A DNA stretch of 64,000 nt from Bradyrhizobium sp. LHD-71 (GCF_031157255.1 NZ_JAVIFX010000014.1:62001-126000); one strand, 5' to 3'; positions 7,802-16,145 are shown, counted from the first letter of the stretch. Numbers and translations are program-made. Notes: generated from the sequence alone by a model not told the origin.

Positions 7802-8839
7802 CTAACGGTGATCGGTTTGCGACGGATCGAACGCCGTCGTGATGGCTTCGTCGGTAACGGTCTTCAACTTTGCGGTGGCATTTTCCGTCGGACGTGAGCG
7901 ATCCGCAGCATCGGCGATCGTCTGAGCCGCGGTCTCTGCCGCGTCCTTCACGTCATCCAATTTTTGCGAGGCGGCATCGGCACCGGTCTTGCGCCCCCTG
8001 TTGCTTGCCTGACCCATCGTGCTCCGCTCCGTCCTGGTGGACGGCAGCGAAGCTGCGATCAGCGCGCCGAGCGCAAGGCCAAGACCGGCAACGAGTGCAG
8101 GTCGGTCGCGCACGATCGTCTCAGCCGATGCGCGGGTGGTCTTGAACGACTCAGCCGCCTTCGTGCGGGTCGTATCGAGCGCAATCCTGGTCGTCTCGGA
8201 GGCCGTGTCCATCGTTGAACTCAGCGTCTGTTTGGCTGAACCCAGACTGTCCTTGGCGTGAGCGCTCAACTCTGCAGCGTGGTGCTTGGCGCTATGCGTC
8301 AACTGCGATGCTGCTTCACGCATTTCCGCGGCCTTGGCTCCCATCGTGTTGCGTGCATCGTCGGCTGCGTCTTCCGCCTGGCTCCTTGCGGACTGCCATC
8401 GTTCACGCGCAGCATCGGCCGCGTCGGTCAGCACATTGCCGCCGTCGGCGGTTTCCAGAGCCTCCGACAACTTGTCGGCGACTGCGCCGCGGACGCGGGG
8501 AGAGGTCAGCACCAGCCCGGCCCCGATCATCAGCAACGGCGCTGGCACGCTGCGTATCAATTTCAACGCGGGCACGGCGATTGCGGTGCCGGCCGCCAGG
8601 GTCTGCATCGGATTGTCCATCGCCTGCTGCTTCAGGCTGTCGAACCAGTTTCGACCCTTGGCGGTGACATAATCGGAGACGCCCGCCTTGATGTGGTCGG
8701 GCGACACCTTTTGCCGGAGATCGGTAGCGGTGTCGTTGATCCTGGTTCGCAGGATCTCCACGGTCTGCGAAAGCTCAGCGCGCGTCCGCTCAGACTCCCG
8801 CCGCAGCTCAGCAACCGATCGGTTGTGGTTGTGCGCCAT
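7802..8839 (-). CDS. DUF3618-containing membrane protein
   Basis: 345 aa from MAHNHNRSV. The N-terminal AELRRESERTRAELSQTVE and the following RINDTATDLRQKVSP match the DUF3618 pattern. Two hydrophobic segments (about 75-110) and one near 250-270 separate long Ala/Thr-rich coils, several with roughly 11-residue periodicity (KAAESFKTTRASAETI). First gene of the four-gene operon 8839-6095, preceded by a perfect sigma-EcfG promoter 37 nt upstream. An envelope-stabilising stress protein is the likely role (inference). Confidence 0.85.
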   Translation of the reverse strand: MAHNHNRSVAELRRESERTRAELSQTVEILRTRINDTATDLRQKVSPDHIKAGVSDYVTAKGRNWFDSLKQQAMDNPMQTLAAGTAIAVPALKLIRSVPAPLLMIGAGLVLTSPRVRGAVADKLSEALETADGGNVLTDAADAARERWQSARSQAEDAADDARNTMGAKAAEMREAASQLTHSAKHHAAELSAHAKDSLGSAKQTLSSTMDTASETTRIALDTTRTKAAESFKTTRASAETIVRDRPALVAGLGLALGALIAASLPSTRTERSTMGQASNRGRKTGADAASQKLDDVKDAAETAAQTIADAADRSRPTENATAKLKTVTDEAITTAFDPSQTDHR

Positions 8840-8875
8840 CGGATTCGCCCTTTTCGACAATTCTTGTCGGTCTCG

Positions 8876-8901
8876 AACGTGCGATGAGGCGGCTTGGTTC
8901 C
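8876..8901 (-). promoter_or_regulatory. Sigma-EcfG promoter of the DUF3618 operon (perfect match)
   Basis: Minus strand GGAAC (8901-8897), 17-nt spacer, CGTT (8879-8876), 36 nt before the ATG at 8839. It should drive the four genes down to 6095. Confidence 0.8.
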
Positions 8902-8929
8902 TCCCACATGGGGATGACAAACAGGCACA

Positions 8930-10762
8930 CTAATCCGGCCTGGCCTGCGGTTTGGCACTGTCCGGTTTGATGGCACGCAACGCGTCGATCACGCCGTCGA
9001 GCGTGGTGACCGTCGTTTCCGGTCGGGATCTGTGGTCAGGGGCGACATGGCTGCCCAGCGCGACGATGATCAGGGGCTGCTTCGCACCCGTCCGCCGCAG
9101 CCGTCGAACGGTGTACCGCTGGACCGATTCACGCAGCGGCGAGACCTGACAGACGCAGACGGCTACCGCGTTGCCGAAATCCGCCAGCGACGGCGCGCTT
9201 TGTTTGGGAACCTCGGCCTTGAAGCCTTCGCGGGCAGCGATAAAGGCGACAATCAGCGCTGCAGCCCGATCAAGCCGGCCTCGCCCCGGCAATGCTGCGA
9301 TGCTGCGCGGGTGATCGCGCCCCGACAGCCGCACGATGTTTGTCGACGCGTCCTTGTCTGAGGCGAGAGGAGCTTTCGGTTCCCGCTCGGTATCGGTTTC
9401 CTCAAGCTCTGTCAGGTCGTCGATGATCTCGTCGACGCAGTGGTTGATATCCGCAACTCGATCCGAGTCCAGCCGCCCGCGGTCGAGATCGGCCTGCGCC
9501 AGTTTCAGTGCGCCGAGCAGGACGTCATTGCAATAATCGAACACGCTTATTTTCTTCAGCGCGCGAGCCGCATGATCGGCCGCCTCCACCGGATCGCCGG
9601 CGAGCATGCGCTGATAGAGGACCTGCTGCGGCGTGAGAGGCGGCTGGTCGCCGAACATGATGTCGATGAATTTCAGACGCTCGACGTGGCGCGACAGCAC
9701 GACGACGCACAGTGTCAGCGGCGTGGAAACCAAAAGCCCGATCGGGCCCCATAGCCAGGTCCAGAACACCGCCGACAGCACGACCGCGACCGGCGAAAGG
9801 CCGGTCCGGTGGCCGTAGGCCAGCGGCTCGGCCACCTGTGCGGTGAAGGGCTCAACCACGGCGAACAGCAGGACGGTCCACAGCACCATCGACCAGTCGG
9901 GGCCGACGGCCGCGGCAAGCGTGATCGGCAGCAGCGCGCAGAGGATCGCTCCGACGTAGGGGACGAAGCGCAGGACCATCGCCAGGAGCCCCCACAGCGG
10001 CGCGTTCGGCACGCCGATCAGTGTGAGACCGAGGCCGATCACGAATCCGAACGCCGCGTTCAGCAGAAGCTGCATGGCAAACAATCGCTGCAAACGGTGT
10101 CCGGCGTCGTTCAGCGCCGCCGTCGTCCGCTCGATGTCGTGCGAGCCGGCAAGGCGAATGATCCTGTTTCGCAAATCTTCGCGCTGAAACAGGAAGAACG
10201 TCGCGAACAGCAGCACGATGCCGGTCGTGGTGAGCGGTGAGACCAGTGGCGAGAACAGGCTGACCAGACGCTCGGACACACTCGGCGGCGGCTGATGGAT
10301 CTCGACCGGCAGCGGCCTCTGCTCCTTCTGCGGGTTCGCTTCGCCCGGTGCGACCGTGATGGTCGTCGAGCGGGGCCGGTCAAGCTCCTTGTCCAGGTCG
10401 CTCAGAAGATCCGCCAGATTCCGGAACACGCCCGGCCCGACGAAGTTGTCGCGAAGATGCTGCACCTTCTCGCGCAGGGTCGCCTGATAGCGCGGCAGCT
10501 CGCCCGCGAGCTGGTTGACTTGGCTCGCGACCATTGAACCAAGGCTCAGAATGATCATGATGGCGACCAGCGCCGCGGCAATGACCGCGACGGTACGCGG
10601 CACGCGCCAGCGCTGCAGCAAAGTGACGATCGGCGTCAGCACGAAGGTGAGCAGGACCGCGAGCACCACCGGGATGAGGATCTCGCGGGCAAGATAAAAC
10701 GCAGCGACGATGATTGCGCCCGCGAGCAGGTTGATGAAGGCTGGTCCGCCAGCTACGACCAC
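8930..10762 (-). CDS. AI-2E family transporter with C-terminal extension
   Basis: 610 aa. Residues 1-75 contain the first two to three helices (INLLAGAIIVAAFYLAREILIPVVLAVLL). Residues about 170-350 hold the remaining helices and the family landmark GIGLTLIGVPNAPLWGLLAMVLRFVPYVG, followed by PLAYGHRTGLSP. After about 380 there is a soluble tail of roughly 230 residues that starts with a helical part (ILYQRMLAGDPVEAADH) and is longer than the core family needs. The substrate is unknown; the family includes TqsA and Na+/H+ antiporter-like members. Confidence 0.9.
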   Translation of the reverse strand: MVVAGGPAFINLLAGAIIVAAFYLAREILIPVVLAVLLTFVLTPIVTLLQRWRVPRTVAVIAAALVAIMIILSLGSMVASQVNQLAGELPRYQATLREKVQHLRDNFVGPGVFRNLADLLSDLDKELDRPRSTTITVAPGEANPQKEQRPLPVEIHQPPPSVSERLVSLFSPLVSPLTTTGIVLLFATFFLFQREDLRNRIIRLAGSHDIERTTAALNDAGHRLQRLFAMQLLLNAAFGFVIGLGLTLIGVPNAPLWGLLAMVLRFVPYVGAILCALLPITLAAAVGPDWSMVLWTVLLFAVVEPFTAQVAEPLAYGHRTGLSPVAVVLSAVFWTWLWGPIGLLVSTPLTLCVVVLSRHVERLKFIDIMFGDQPPLTPQQVLYQRMLAGDPVEAADHAARALKKISVFDYCNDVLLGALKLAQADLDRGRLDSDRVADINHCVDEIIDDLTELEETDTEREPKAPLASDKDASTNIVRLSGRDHPRSIAALPGRGRLDRAAALIVAFIAAREGFKAEVPKQSAPSLADFGNAVAVCVCQVSPLRESVQRYTVRRLRRTGAKQPLIIVALGSHVAPDHRSRPETTVTTLDGVIDALRAIKPDSAKPQARPD

Positions 10763-10815
10763 GTCCGTTCACCTCCCGGCGTACCGAAAACCTTTGATGT
10801 TGTCGCCGTGTGGGT

Positions 10816-10841
10816 AACCCGGCGGCGCGGGCGAAGGTTCC
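10816..10841 (-). promoter_or_regulatory. Candidate sigma-EcfG promoter of the AI-2E gene
   Basis: Minus strand GGAAC (10841-10837), 17-nt spacer, GGTT (10819-10816): one mismatch in the -10 box, 53 nt before the start codon. Confidence 0.45.
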
Positions 10842-11329
10842 TCGGCGCCGACCCTGATCCCGCCCGGGCTCACGCGAGCCGACTGCAGCATCGCGGGACC
10901 GGTTCTGGTGTGGTGTCTGATGCGAGACTAACGCCGCTCAAGTTGTACGATGACCAGACAACCATGCGGGACGCGCCGGCGGCGAAGGTGGGCGGGCAAA
11001 CGGAGAGGGGAGGAGCAGGCAGCAGCAGGCAGCCAGAGAGGGGGGATCGGCGACAGCGCTTCGATCGGAAATCGGTGGCCGGTTGCCGCTGCGTCGACCG
11101 GCAAGAGATTTATCTTTGATGACACCTTTATGTTTTATGTGGCAGGCGGCGCGCCTGAAACGTGTGCACGACGGACGCGAAGCGGCCCGCCCAAATTCGG
11201 CCGCAGAGGCAGGGAAGTTTTGGGACAGTCGTGATTTGTTGGGCATGAGCTGATCCGAAAGCGAAGATCCACTTTCGGAATTTCATCGACCGCTCTATCC
11301 TACGACAAACCAGCAAGGTGCGCCCCCCG
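10842..11329. other. Intergenic stretch without a convincing gene
   Basis: About 490 bases. Short frames on both strands have low-complexity Arg/Gly-rich translations and no ribosome-binding site. No hairpin with a T-run and no repeat was recognised. Confidence 0.5.
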
Positions 11330-11527
11330 ATGAAGAACGGACTTGTCTCGCCCCCCGGTTTGGCAGTGATGGGCACTGCGATCGTGCTTGGAGGCTTTGT
11401 TGCTCCGCTGCTTGCCTTCCTGGGCGCCGCGTTCATCGGCGGCGCCGTGAGTGCCCGTATCGAGGATCGGCGACGTCGGCTCCTTCCCGTGCCGGTGACC
11501 GTAAACGTCAGGCGCCGCGCGTTCTGA
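11330..11527 (+). CDS. Small membrane protein
   Basis: 65 aa from MKNGLVSPP, with AAGGTG about 8 nt upstream; a GTG at 11318 is an alternative start. A hydrophobic region spans about residues 10-42 (LAVMGTAIVLGGFVAPLLAFLGAAFIGGAV), probably two short helices, followed by an Arg-rich tail. It lies about 200 nt upstream of pfkA. No family recognised. Confidence 0.5.
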   Translation: MKNGLVSPPGLAVMGTAIVLGGFVAPLLAFLGAAFIGGAVSARIEDRRRRLLPVPVTVNVRRRAF

Positions 11528-11591
11528 CATTCGCTGACATTATTGGCCTGCGGCAGGCGATGGCGTCCGGCGTGCGACAGCGCCGGCTTTG

Positions 11592-11642
11592 CGATTCGCG
11601 CTGTTTCCCGATCCGTGCCGTTTCCCGATTCGTGCCGTTTCC
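11592..11642 (+). repeat. Three tandem 17-bp direct repeats upstream of pfkA
   Basis: Three contiguous copies of CGATTCGTGCCGTTTCC (consensus; copies differ at 1-3 positions) at 11592-11608, 11609-11625 and 11626-11642, ending 79 nt before the pfkA start. Spacing near 1.6 helical turns would suit an operator array; a chance slippage repeat is also possible. Confidence 0.7.
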
Positions 11643-11721
11643 ATGGCTGCCCGGTTTTTTCGGGACAGCCATTGCCTGCAGGGCATGGACCTGCAACCGC
11701 TGCTGATCGTAACATTACCGC

Positions 11722-12693
11722 ATGAAAAGCATTGCGATTCTGACGAGCGGCGGCGACGCGCCGGGCATGAATGCAGCCATTCGCGCCGCCACCCGCAGCG
11801 CCCTCGACCAGGGGATGGCCGTCTTCGGCGTGCGGCAGGGCTATCAGGGGCTGATCGAGGATCAGATCCGTCAGCTCAATGCGCGCGACGTCGGCGGCAT
11901 CATCCATATGGGCGGCACGTTCCTGGGGAGCGCGCGATCCAAGGAGTTCCGCGAGGAGTCCGGCCGCTCCAAAGCATTGCGCAATCTTGCCCGGCACGGC
12001 ATCGACGGTCTGGTGGTCATCGGCGGCAACGGCTCGCAGACCGGTGCCTATATGCTGAGCAAGCTCGGCTTCCCGGTGGTCGGCGTCGCATCGACGATCG
12101 ACAACGATCTGTTCGGAACCAACGTCACGATCGGAAGCGATACCGCCGTCAATGTCACGCTCGAAGCGATCGATCACTTGCGGACGACGGGCTCGTCGCA
12201 CAATCGGGCGTTCCTGGTCGAGACCATGGGCCGGGACTGCGGTTACCTTGCGATGATGGCCGGCCTTGCCGGCGGCGCGGAGGTGATCTCGACGCCCGAG
12301 TTCGAGGTTCCGGCGAGCGAGATTGCCGATCGGCTGCGCGCTGCCTATGAGCGCGGCAAGACGCACGCGATCGTCGTGATCGCCGAAGGCGTGAAGGACA
12401 ATTCAGAGCGCATCCTCAGCTTTTTCGAGAAGGACAAGCGCATGGTCGGGTTTGAATTGCGCGCGACCGTGCTTGGTCACGTCGTGCGCGGGGCTCCGCC
12501 GACCGCGTTCGATCGCTTTCTGGCGACCCGCCTTGGCGTCGGCGCCATTGCCGCTCTCAGCAAGGGCCAGTCCGGCGTGCTCGTGGGCTATGAGAGCGGC
12601 GACGTCATCGCCACGCCGCTTGCCGAGGTAGCCGGGCGCACCAAGCCTATCGATACCGATCTGGTCGAACTCGCGCGCATCCTCGCGAAATAG
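11722..12693 (+). CDS. pfkA: 6-phosphofructokinase
   Basis: 323 aa, the normal length for bacterial ATP-PFK. It phosphorylates fructose-6-phosphate to fructose-1,6-bisphosphate. GGDAPGMN (10-17) is the N-terminal nucleotide motif and TIDND (125-129) carries the catalytic Asp127 and Asp129; RATVLGHVVRGAPP (about 251-264) is the substrate region. The canonical GGDGS motif reads GGNGS at 101-105, so the Asp at 103 is replaced by Asn, while Gly104 suggests ATP rather than pyrophosphate as donor. Many bradyrhizobia rely on the Entner-Doudoroff route, so a PFK in a stress-rich region is notable (inference). Confidence 0.93.
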   Translation: MKSIAILTSGGDAPGMNAAIRAATRSALDQGMAVFGVRQGYQGLIEDQIRQLNARDVGGIIHMGGTFLGSARSKEFREESGRSKALRNLARHGIDGLVVIGGNGSQTGAYMLSKLGFPVVGVASTIDNDLFGTNVTIGSDTAVNVTLEAIDHLRTTGSSHNRAFLVETMGRDCGYLAMMAGLAGGAEVISTPEFEVPASEIADRLRAAYERGKTHAIVVIAEGVKDNSERILSFFEKDKRMVGFELRATVLGHVVRGAPPTAFDRFLATRLGVGAIAALSKGQSGVLVGYESGDVIATPLAEVAGRTKPIDTDLVELARILAK

Positions 12694-12714
12694 CGCGAGC
12701 CGCGCTTCCAGCAT

Positions 12715-13119
12715 TCACGCCGGTACGATGGTCTTGCCGATGGGCCAGAGCGCGATACCGGCGAGCTTCAGGTGCGCCCACGCGAACGGGATGCCGATGA
12801 TGGTGATGGCAAGACCGATCGCGGTGATGAGGTGCGCCAGCGCGAGCCACCAGCCCGCCAGAACGAACCAGATGATATTGCCGATGACGCCAAGCGCGCC
12901 GGTGCCGACGTCCTCGCGCCCGGTGTAGAGGTCGCGCGACACGGCGCGCTGGCCGAAGGGCAGCAGGGTGTAGGCGGCAATGTTGAAGGCGGCCCGCGCC
13001 CAGGGGAGGCCGATGATGGTGATCGCCATGATGATCGCGGCGATCACCCAGCCGGCCGCCATCCAGAGTCCGCCAAACACGATCCATGCGAGGTTGAGGA
13101 GAAAGGACAGGGGCGACAT
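12715..13119 (-). CDS. YccF-domain inner-membrane protein
   Basis: 134 aa with AAGGAG 7 nt upstream. The duplicated YccF/DUF307 pattern is clear: NLAWIVFGGLWMAAGWVIAA with ITIIGLPWARAAFNIA in the first half, and NIIWFVLAGWWLALAHLITA with ITIIGIPFAWAHLKLA in the second. Four membrane helices are predicted. It is convergent with pfkA, with 21 nt between the stops. Function of the family is unknown. Confidence 0.92.
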   Translation of the reverse strand: MSPLSFLLNLAWIVFGGLWMAAGWVIAAIIMAITIIGLPWARAAFNIAAYTLLPFGQRAVSRDLYTGREDVGTGALGVIGNIIWFVLAGWWLALAHLITAIGLAITIIGIPFAWAHLKLAGIALWPIGKTIVPA

Positions 13120-13154
13120 CAGCGGCTCCTTGGCCCACGCGAGATCGGCGGTGC

Positions 13155-13340
13155 TCAGGACCTATGTCGGCGGCCACGCAATTCAAGGCCTTTTGCCGCG
13201 TCATCGGCTGGCTCGTTCGTCGCAGCAGTCGTGTCGTCGCGTGTGACGGACTTCACCAGTTTGCGCGCGTACTGATGCTCGATCACGTCGGCGATCTCGT
13301 CCTCGAGGTCGCGAGCGATACTGTCGGGATGCTGCTTCAT
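13155..13340 (-). CDS. Small hydrophilic protein
   Basis: 61 aa starting MKQHPDSIARDLEDEI, with GAGGTG 7 nt upstream. The first half is a predicted helix (RDLEDEIADVIEHQYARKLVKSV) and the second half is disordered, ending RGRRHRS. Soluble, no recognised domain. It sits between yccF and the cupin gene on the same strand. Confidence 0.6.
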   Translation of the reverse strand: MKQHPDSIARDLEDEIADVIEHQYARKLVKSVTRDDTTAATNEPADDAAKGLELRGRRHRS

Positions 13341-13373
13341 GACGGCACCTCGTCTGCAGGCGTCAGCTATCTC

Positions 13374-13973
13374 TTATCTCTTCCACGCACTCACGAGACG
13401 TCCTTGCGCGCCATAGATCGGGTCGCGGCGCGGGCGCGGCACCCTGCGGACGGTCTTCACCGCGAGCCTGTGATCTTCGCTGGTGGTGCATTCGTCGTAG
13501 GTGCCCGATGGCGGATAGGCGCCCACCACGAGAAAATCCTCGCTGGCTTTGAGACAGCGATGTCCGGTCCCCGCGGGCAGAATCGCCACATCGCCGGCCT
13601 GCAGCTTCAGCGTCTTGCCGCGCAGTCCGCCAAATTCGACGGAGGCCTGTCCGCGAGCAACCCCGAGCACCTCGTGAATGCGCGAATGGTAATGGACATA
13701 GTCATAGATGCCGTTGCGCCAGGAATTGCCCCAGCCGTTGCTGCGAAATACCTCTTCGACCACCGCCGCCGGATCAAGTCCCTCCCGCAACCAGATCGCG
13801 CTGCGATAGACGATCAGCGGCCAACGCGGATGGTTCGGAATGATGCCATCGTCCTGCAGGCGAAACGTTCGGCCCTTGCGCGCGCGAATGAATGTCTGCA
13901 CGTCGTCGCGCTTCGGACGACCGATGCCGGTGATCTTCCCTGCAAACGTCTTGATGGTCTCGAGCGTGGGCAT
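13374..13973 (-). CDS. YjlB-type cupin protein
   Basis: 199 aa. Residues about 60-165 contain the cupin barrel: YDYVHYHSRIHEVLGVARG with paired histidines for metal, then LQAGDVAILPAGTGHRCL. The preceding GIIPNHPRWPLIVYR and EVFRSNGWGNSWRNGIY are typical of the YjlB family. Soluble, metal-dependent, substrate unknown. No strong ribosome-binding site is seen. Confidence 0.88.
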   Translation of the reverse strand: MPTLETIKTFAGKITGIGRPKRDDVQTFIRARKGRTFRLQDDGIIPNHPRWPLIVYRSAIWLREGLDPAAVVEEVFRSNGWGNSWRNGIYDYVHYHSRIHEVLGVARGQASVEFGGLRGKTLKLQAGDVAILPAGTGHRCLKASEDFLVVGAYPPSGTYDECTTSEDHRLAVKTVRRVPRPRRDPIYGAQGRLVSAWKR

Positions 13974-14064
13974 AGGACTTCAATCGATCCTCGAAGCTTT
14001 GGTTCCCTCTCCACAGGAACCACTTGGCCGGCAAGGCTGATTCTTTTCGCCTGCCGTGCTGTCA

Positions 14065-14090
14065 GGAACTGTCATGATCGGTGCGGCGTT
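14065..14090 (+). promoter_or_regulatory. Sigma-EcfG promoter (perfect match)
   Basis: GGAAC (14065-14069), 17-nt spacer, CGTT (14087-14090), about 100 nt before the first gene of the 14191-14885 cluster. Confidence 0.75.
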
Positions 14091-14190
14091 GGCCCAACGG
14101 ATGGCGTGACCCGCCGGGCGAGGCGTCAGCACAAGCGGACGGCGCCCGCCCTTCGAACGAAGTCGCGCCGCATATCAAGGAGGCTGCGCC

Positions 14191-14532
14191 ATGTTTGACT
14201 TTTTCGCAGGCGCCTCGCCGGCGCTGGGCTTATGGGCGCTCGGGGCCGCCATTCTCGGAGCCGCGTTGATCTACGGTGTGATGCGTGCCGGGTGGCTGCG
14301 GCCGCACGAGCGCGCCGAACTCGACCACCAGACACGCGTGCAGCAGGGCCGCGAGGACCCGCAAAAGAGCTCGCAGACCACGATGAACAGGAGCGACCTG
14401 CGTGCGACGGAGATGCCCGACAAGGGCGCTGACAAGCCGTGGGAACGCCCGGGCCAGCTTAGCCAAAATCCTGATTGGAAAGGGGCGGGCAAACCCGATC
14501 TCGAGAGGTGGAAACAGACCGGAACGCACTGA
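14191..14532 (+). CDS. Single-pass membrane protein with polar tail
   Basis: 113 aa with AAGGAGG 8 nt upstream. Residues 8-33 form one helix (ALGLWALGAAILGAALIYGVM); the remainder is hydrophilic and probably disordered, with HERAELDHQTRVQQ and a C-terminal QNPDWKGAGKPDLERWKQ segment. First gene of a three-gene cluster behind a perfect stress promoter. Function unknown. Confidence 0.8.
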   Translation: MFDFFAGASPALGLWALGAAILGAALIYGVMRAGWLRPHERAELDHQTRVQQGREDPQKSSQTTMNRSDLRATEMPDKGADKPWERPGQLSQNPDWKGAGKPDLERWKQTGTH

Positions 14533-14545
14533 ACGGAGAAGCATC

Positions 14546-14713
14546 ATGGCCGAGAAGGAAGCGCTGATGACACAAGCGCAGCGCGAGGAGATCAAACACC
14601 TCTGCGACGAAGCCAACGTTCCTGACAAGTCGGGCGAGTTGCTGACGAAGGAAGGTGCGCAGCACTTCATCGACGATTTGCTGCGGCAGGCCAGCGAGCG
14701 CCGCCATGGCTGA
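14546..14713 (+). CDS. DUF3072-type small protein
   Basis: 55 aa from MAEKEALMTQ (GGAGA 6 nt upstream). MTQAQREEIKHLCDEANVPDK and the following helix EGAQHFIDDLLRQA fit the DUF3072 pattern. The fold looks like a small helical domain similar to SAP/Lsr2-type pairs (inference). It overlaps the next start by 8 nt. Confidence 0.75.
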   Translation: MAEKEALMTQAQREEIKHLCDEANVPDKSGELLTKEGAQHFIDDLLRQASERRHG

Positions 14714-14885
14714 GACAAAACGGCGCGACGAGCCGGAGAGCAAACGACCGAAAGCGCCGCCGACGGACAAGATTCCGCCGGCCGGTCCGCACGCGAAGCC
14801 GGAGCTGACCGACAAGGAGCGGACGCCGGGATCCGGCGTGCTGCCGGATTCTGATCCGAAGGAGACCGAGGCGCCGACCGGCTAG
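14706..14885 (+). CDS. Small disordered hydrophilic protein
   Basis: 59 aa starting MAETKRRDEP. Lys/Pro/Glu-rich, no hydrophobic core, so likely intrinsically disordered. It starts inside the end of the DUF3072 gene and should be translationally coupled to it. Such proteins are common among stress-induced, hydrophilin-like products (inference). Confidence 0.65.
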   Translation: MAETKRRDEPESKRPKAPPTDKIPPAGPHAKPELTDKERTPGSGVLPDSDPKETEAPTG

Positions 14886-14925
14886 TGCATGTGGAACTCC
14901 TGGCCTGCAGCGACCTCGGCGCGCC

Positions 14926-15093
14926 CCCTCTCCCCCGCTGGGGAGAGGGTTGGGGTGAGGGGCCGTGACACCGATGGCGTCGCGCGTACTTTACGTCCGG
15001 CATCTCGTGTCGAAGCTGACACTCTTCGCATATCGCATACGACAGAACGTGCCCCGGCCCCGCACCCTAACCCTCTCCCCAACGGGGAGAGGG
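14926..15093. repeat. Inverted pair of REP-like palindromes
   Basis: Hairpin CCCTCTCCCC/GGGGAGAGGG at 14926-14949 with an inward tail TTGGGGTGAGGGG, and the mirror copy at 15058-15093. The same unit pair flanks the DUF559 gene near 34 kb. The 95 bases between hold no gene. Confidence 0.85.
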
Positions 15094-15177
15094 AACACCG
15101 GCTGCGCGTGGTCACTGTTCGTGCAGATGCGATAGCACGCTAGGAGGCGTGGACCTTGGTCTGTCCGGGAAAACACG

Positions 15178-15330
15178 ATGCAGGATTCCTACAGCAGAAT
15201 GGCGTTTGGCATGTCGGTAGGTCTCGGCATCGGCGCTCTCGTGGGCGGCGCGATGGACAATGTCGGGCTCGGCATTGGTCTCGGCATCGCGCTTGGCAGT
15301 GCCGTCGGTGCGCTGGCTGGTCGCAGCTAA
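15178..15330 (+). CDS. 50-aa glycine-zipper membrane protein
   Basis: The frame starts MQDSYSRMAFGMSV and is almost entirely small residues with GxxxG spacing (GLGIGALVGGAM and GLGIGLGIALG), ending LAGRS. Two glycine-zipper helices are expected to insert into the membrane. No strong Shine-Dalgarno is visible. The stop lies 5 nt before a 76-bp palindromic element. Confidence 0.6.
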   Translation: MQDSYSRMAFGMSVGLGIGALVGGAMDNVGLGIGLGIALGSAVGALAGRS

Positions 15331-15335
15331 AAGCG

Positions 15336-15411
15336 CTAGTGTCCCGAATCCGAAGTTCGCTATGCTTTGCAGCGAGCTCAGAGCGAACTTCGGATTCGAT
15401 CAGGACACTAG
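15336..15411 (+). repeat. 76-bp palindromic MITE-like element, copy A
   Basis: Termini CTAGTGTCC and GGACACTAG; internal 17-bp arms CGAATCCGAAGTTCGCT and its complement. A second copy in opposite orientation at 31234-31309 differs at only about 2 of 76 positions. Confidence 0.9.
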
Positions 15412-15424
15412 CAAGTTTACGATT

Positions 15425-15503
15425 CTAGTGTCGTTTATGGATCAGAAATTCGCACGATGGACTCGCGGCAAGGATGGTGCGAATTTCTGATCCACGACAC
15501 TAG
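15425..15503 (+). repeat. 79-bp palindromic element, copy B of the same family
   Basis: Same termini (CTAGTGTCG/CGACACTAG) but different 17-bp arms, GGATCAGAAATTCGCAC and its perfect complement. Arms A and B share the pattern C-x-GAA-x-TTCGC. It lies 13 nt after copy A. Confidence 0.85.
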
Positions 15504-15512
15504 ATCGCGACG

Positions 15513-16112
15513 TCAGGGCGAAGGCCGGGAAGGCCGGCTTGCCATCGTACGAAACGTGATCGAGTAGCGCGGTTCATCAACGGCGGGGATGCCGTGCTCC
15601 CAGACATGCCGGGCATCGCCGGTGAGCAGATAGAGCGAGCGTGGCTCTGCATCCAGCGTGAAGCGCTGCCATCGATCGCGGGATTTCCTGCGGAAGCGAA
15701 AGCGGCATGCTGATCCAAGCGACAGGCCGAACACCTGCTCGAACTGCGGCTTGTCGCGATGCCAGCCGATGCCGACGCCGATATCATATTCCGTGCACAG
15801 GACGTGACCGATCGCGCCCGCGGCCAGCTCGCGAAAGCGTTCGATCTTCTCCGCCTGCTGCCGCAGCCAGGCAGGCACGGGTTCGGCGTCTTCGAGCCGC
15901 CGCGCCGTGTAATCGTAGTGAAAGCCGAAGGATGCGACCCTTCGCTTGCCCTCATAGGCGCCGAACTGAAACGGCTGAAGCGGCAAGGTCCGGATCATTC
16001 CGATCAGATGCCGTTCGTCCTCGGTGGAGATGACGTCGGGCCAATACTCGAGCCCCGCCGGCCGATCCGCGTCGTCGGCGAACAGGGAGAGCTGGGTTGG
16101 CGTGCTCATCAT
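15513..16112 (-). CDS. alkB: AlkB-type 2-oxoglutarate/Fe(II) dioxygenase
   Basis: 199 aa. AlkB-like enzymes oxidatively remove alkyl groups from damaged nucleic acid bases. The iron ligands are visible: His118 and Asp120 in GWHRDKP, and His173 in WEHGIP. The 2-oxoglutarate-binding pair is Arg182 and Arg188 in RYSITFR. The FGFHYDYTAR segment before the core is also typical. The stop lies 10 nt from repeat copy B. Length fits the short ALKBH8/AlkB-like bacterial class; protein substrates cannot be excluded. Confidence 0.92.
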   Translation of the reverse strand: MMSTPTQLSLFADDADRPAGLEYWPDVISTEDERHLIGMIRTLPLQPFQFGAYEGKRRVASFGFHYDYTARRLEDAEPVPAWLRQQAEKIERFRELAAGAIGHVLCTEYDIGVGIGWHRDKPQFEQVFGLSLGSACRFRFRRKSRDRWQRFTLDAEPRSLYLLTGDARHVWEHGIPAVDEPRYSITFRTMASRPSRPSP

Positions 16113-16145
16113 GGATGACGATCAGTCGAGTTGCCGGTTCGAGGT

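Noticed and set aside
11128-12366. 412-codon antisense frame over pfkA
   Set aside because: Covers the complete pfkA gene and has no recognisable domain.
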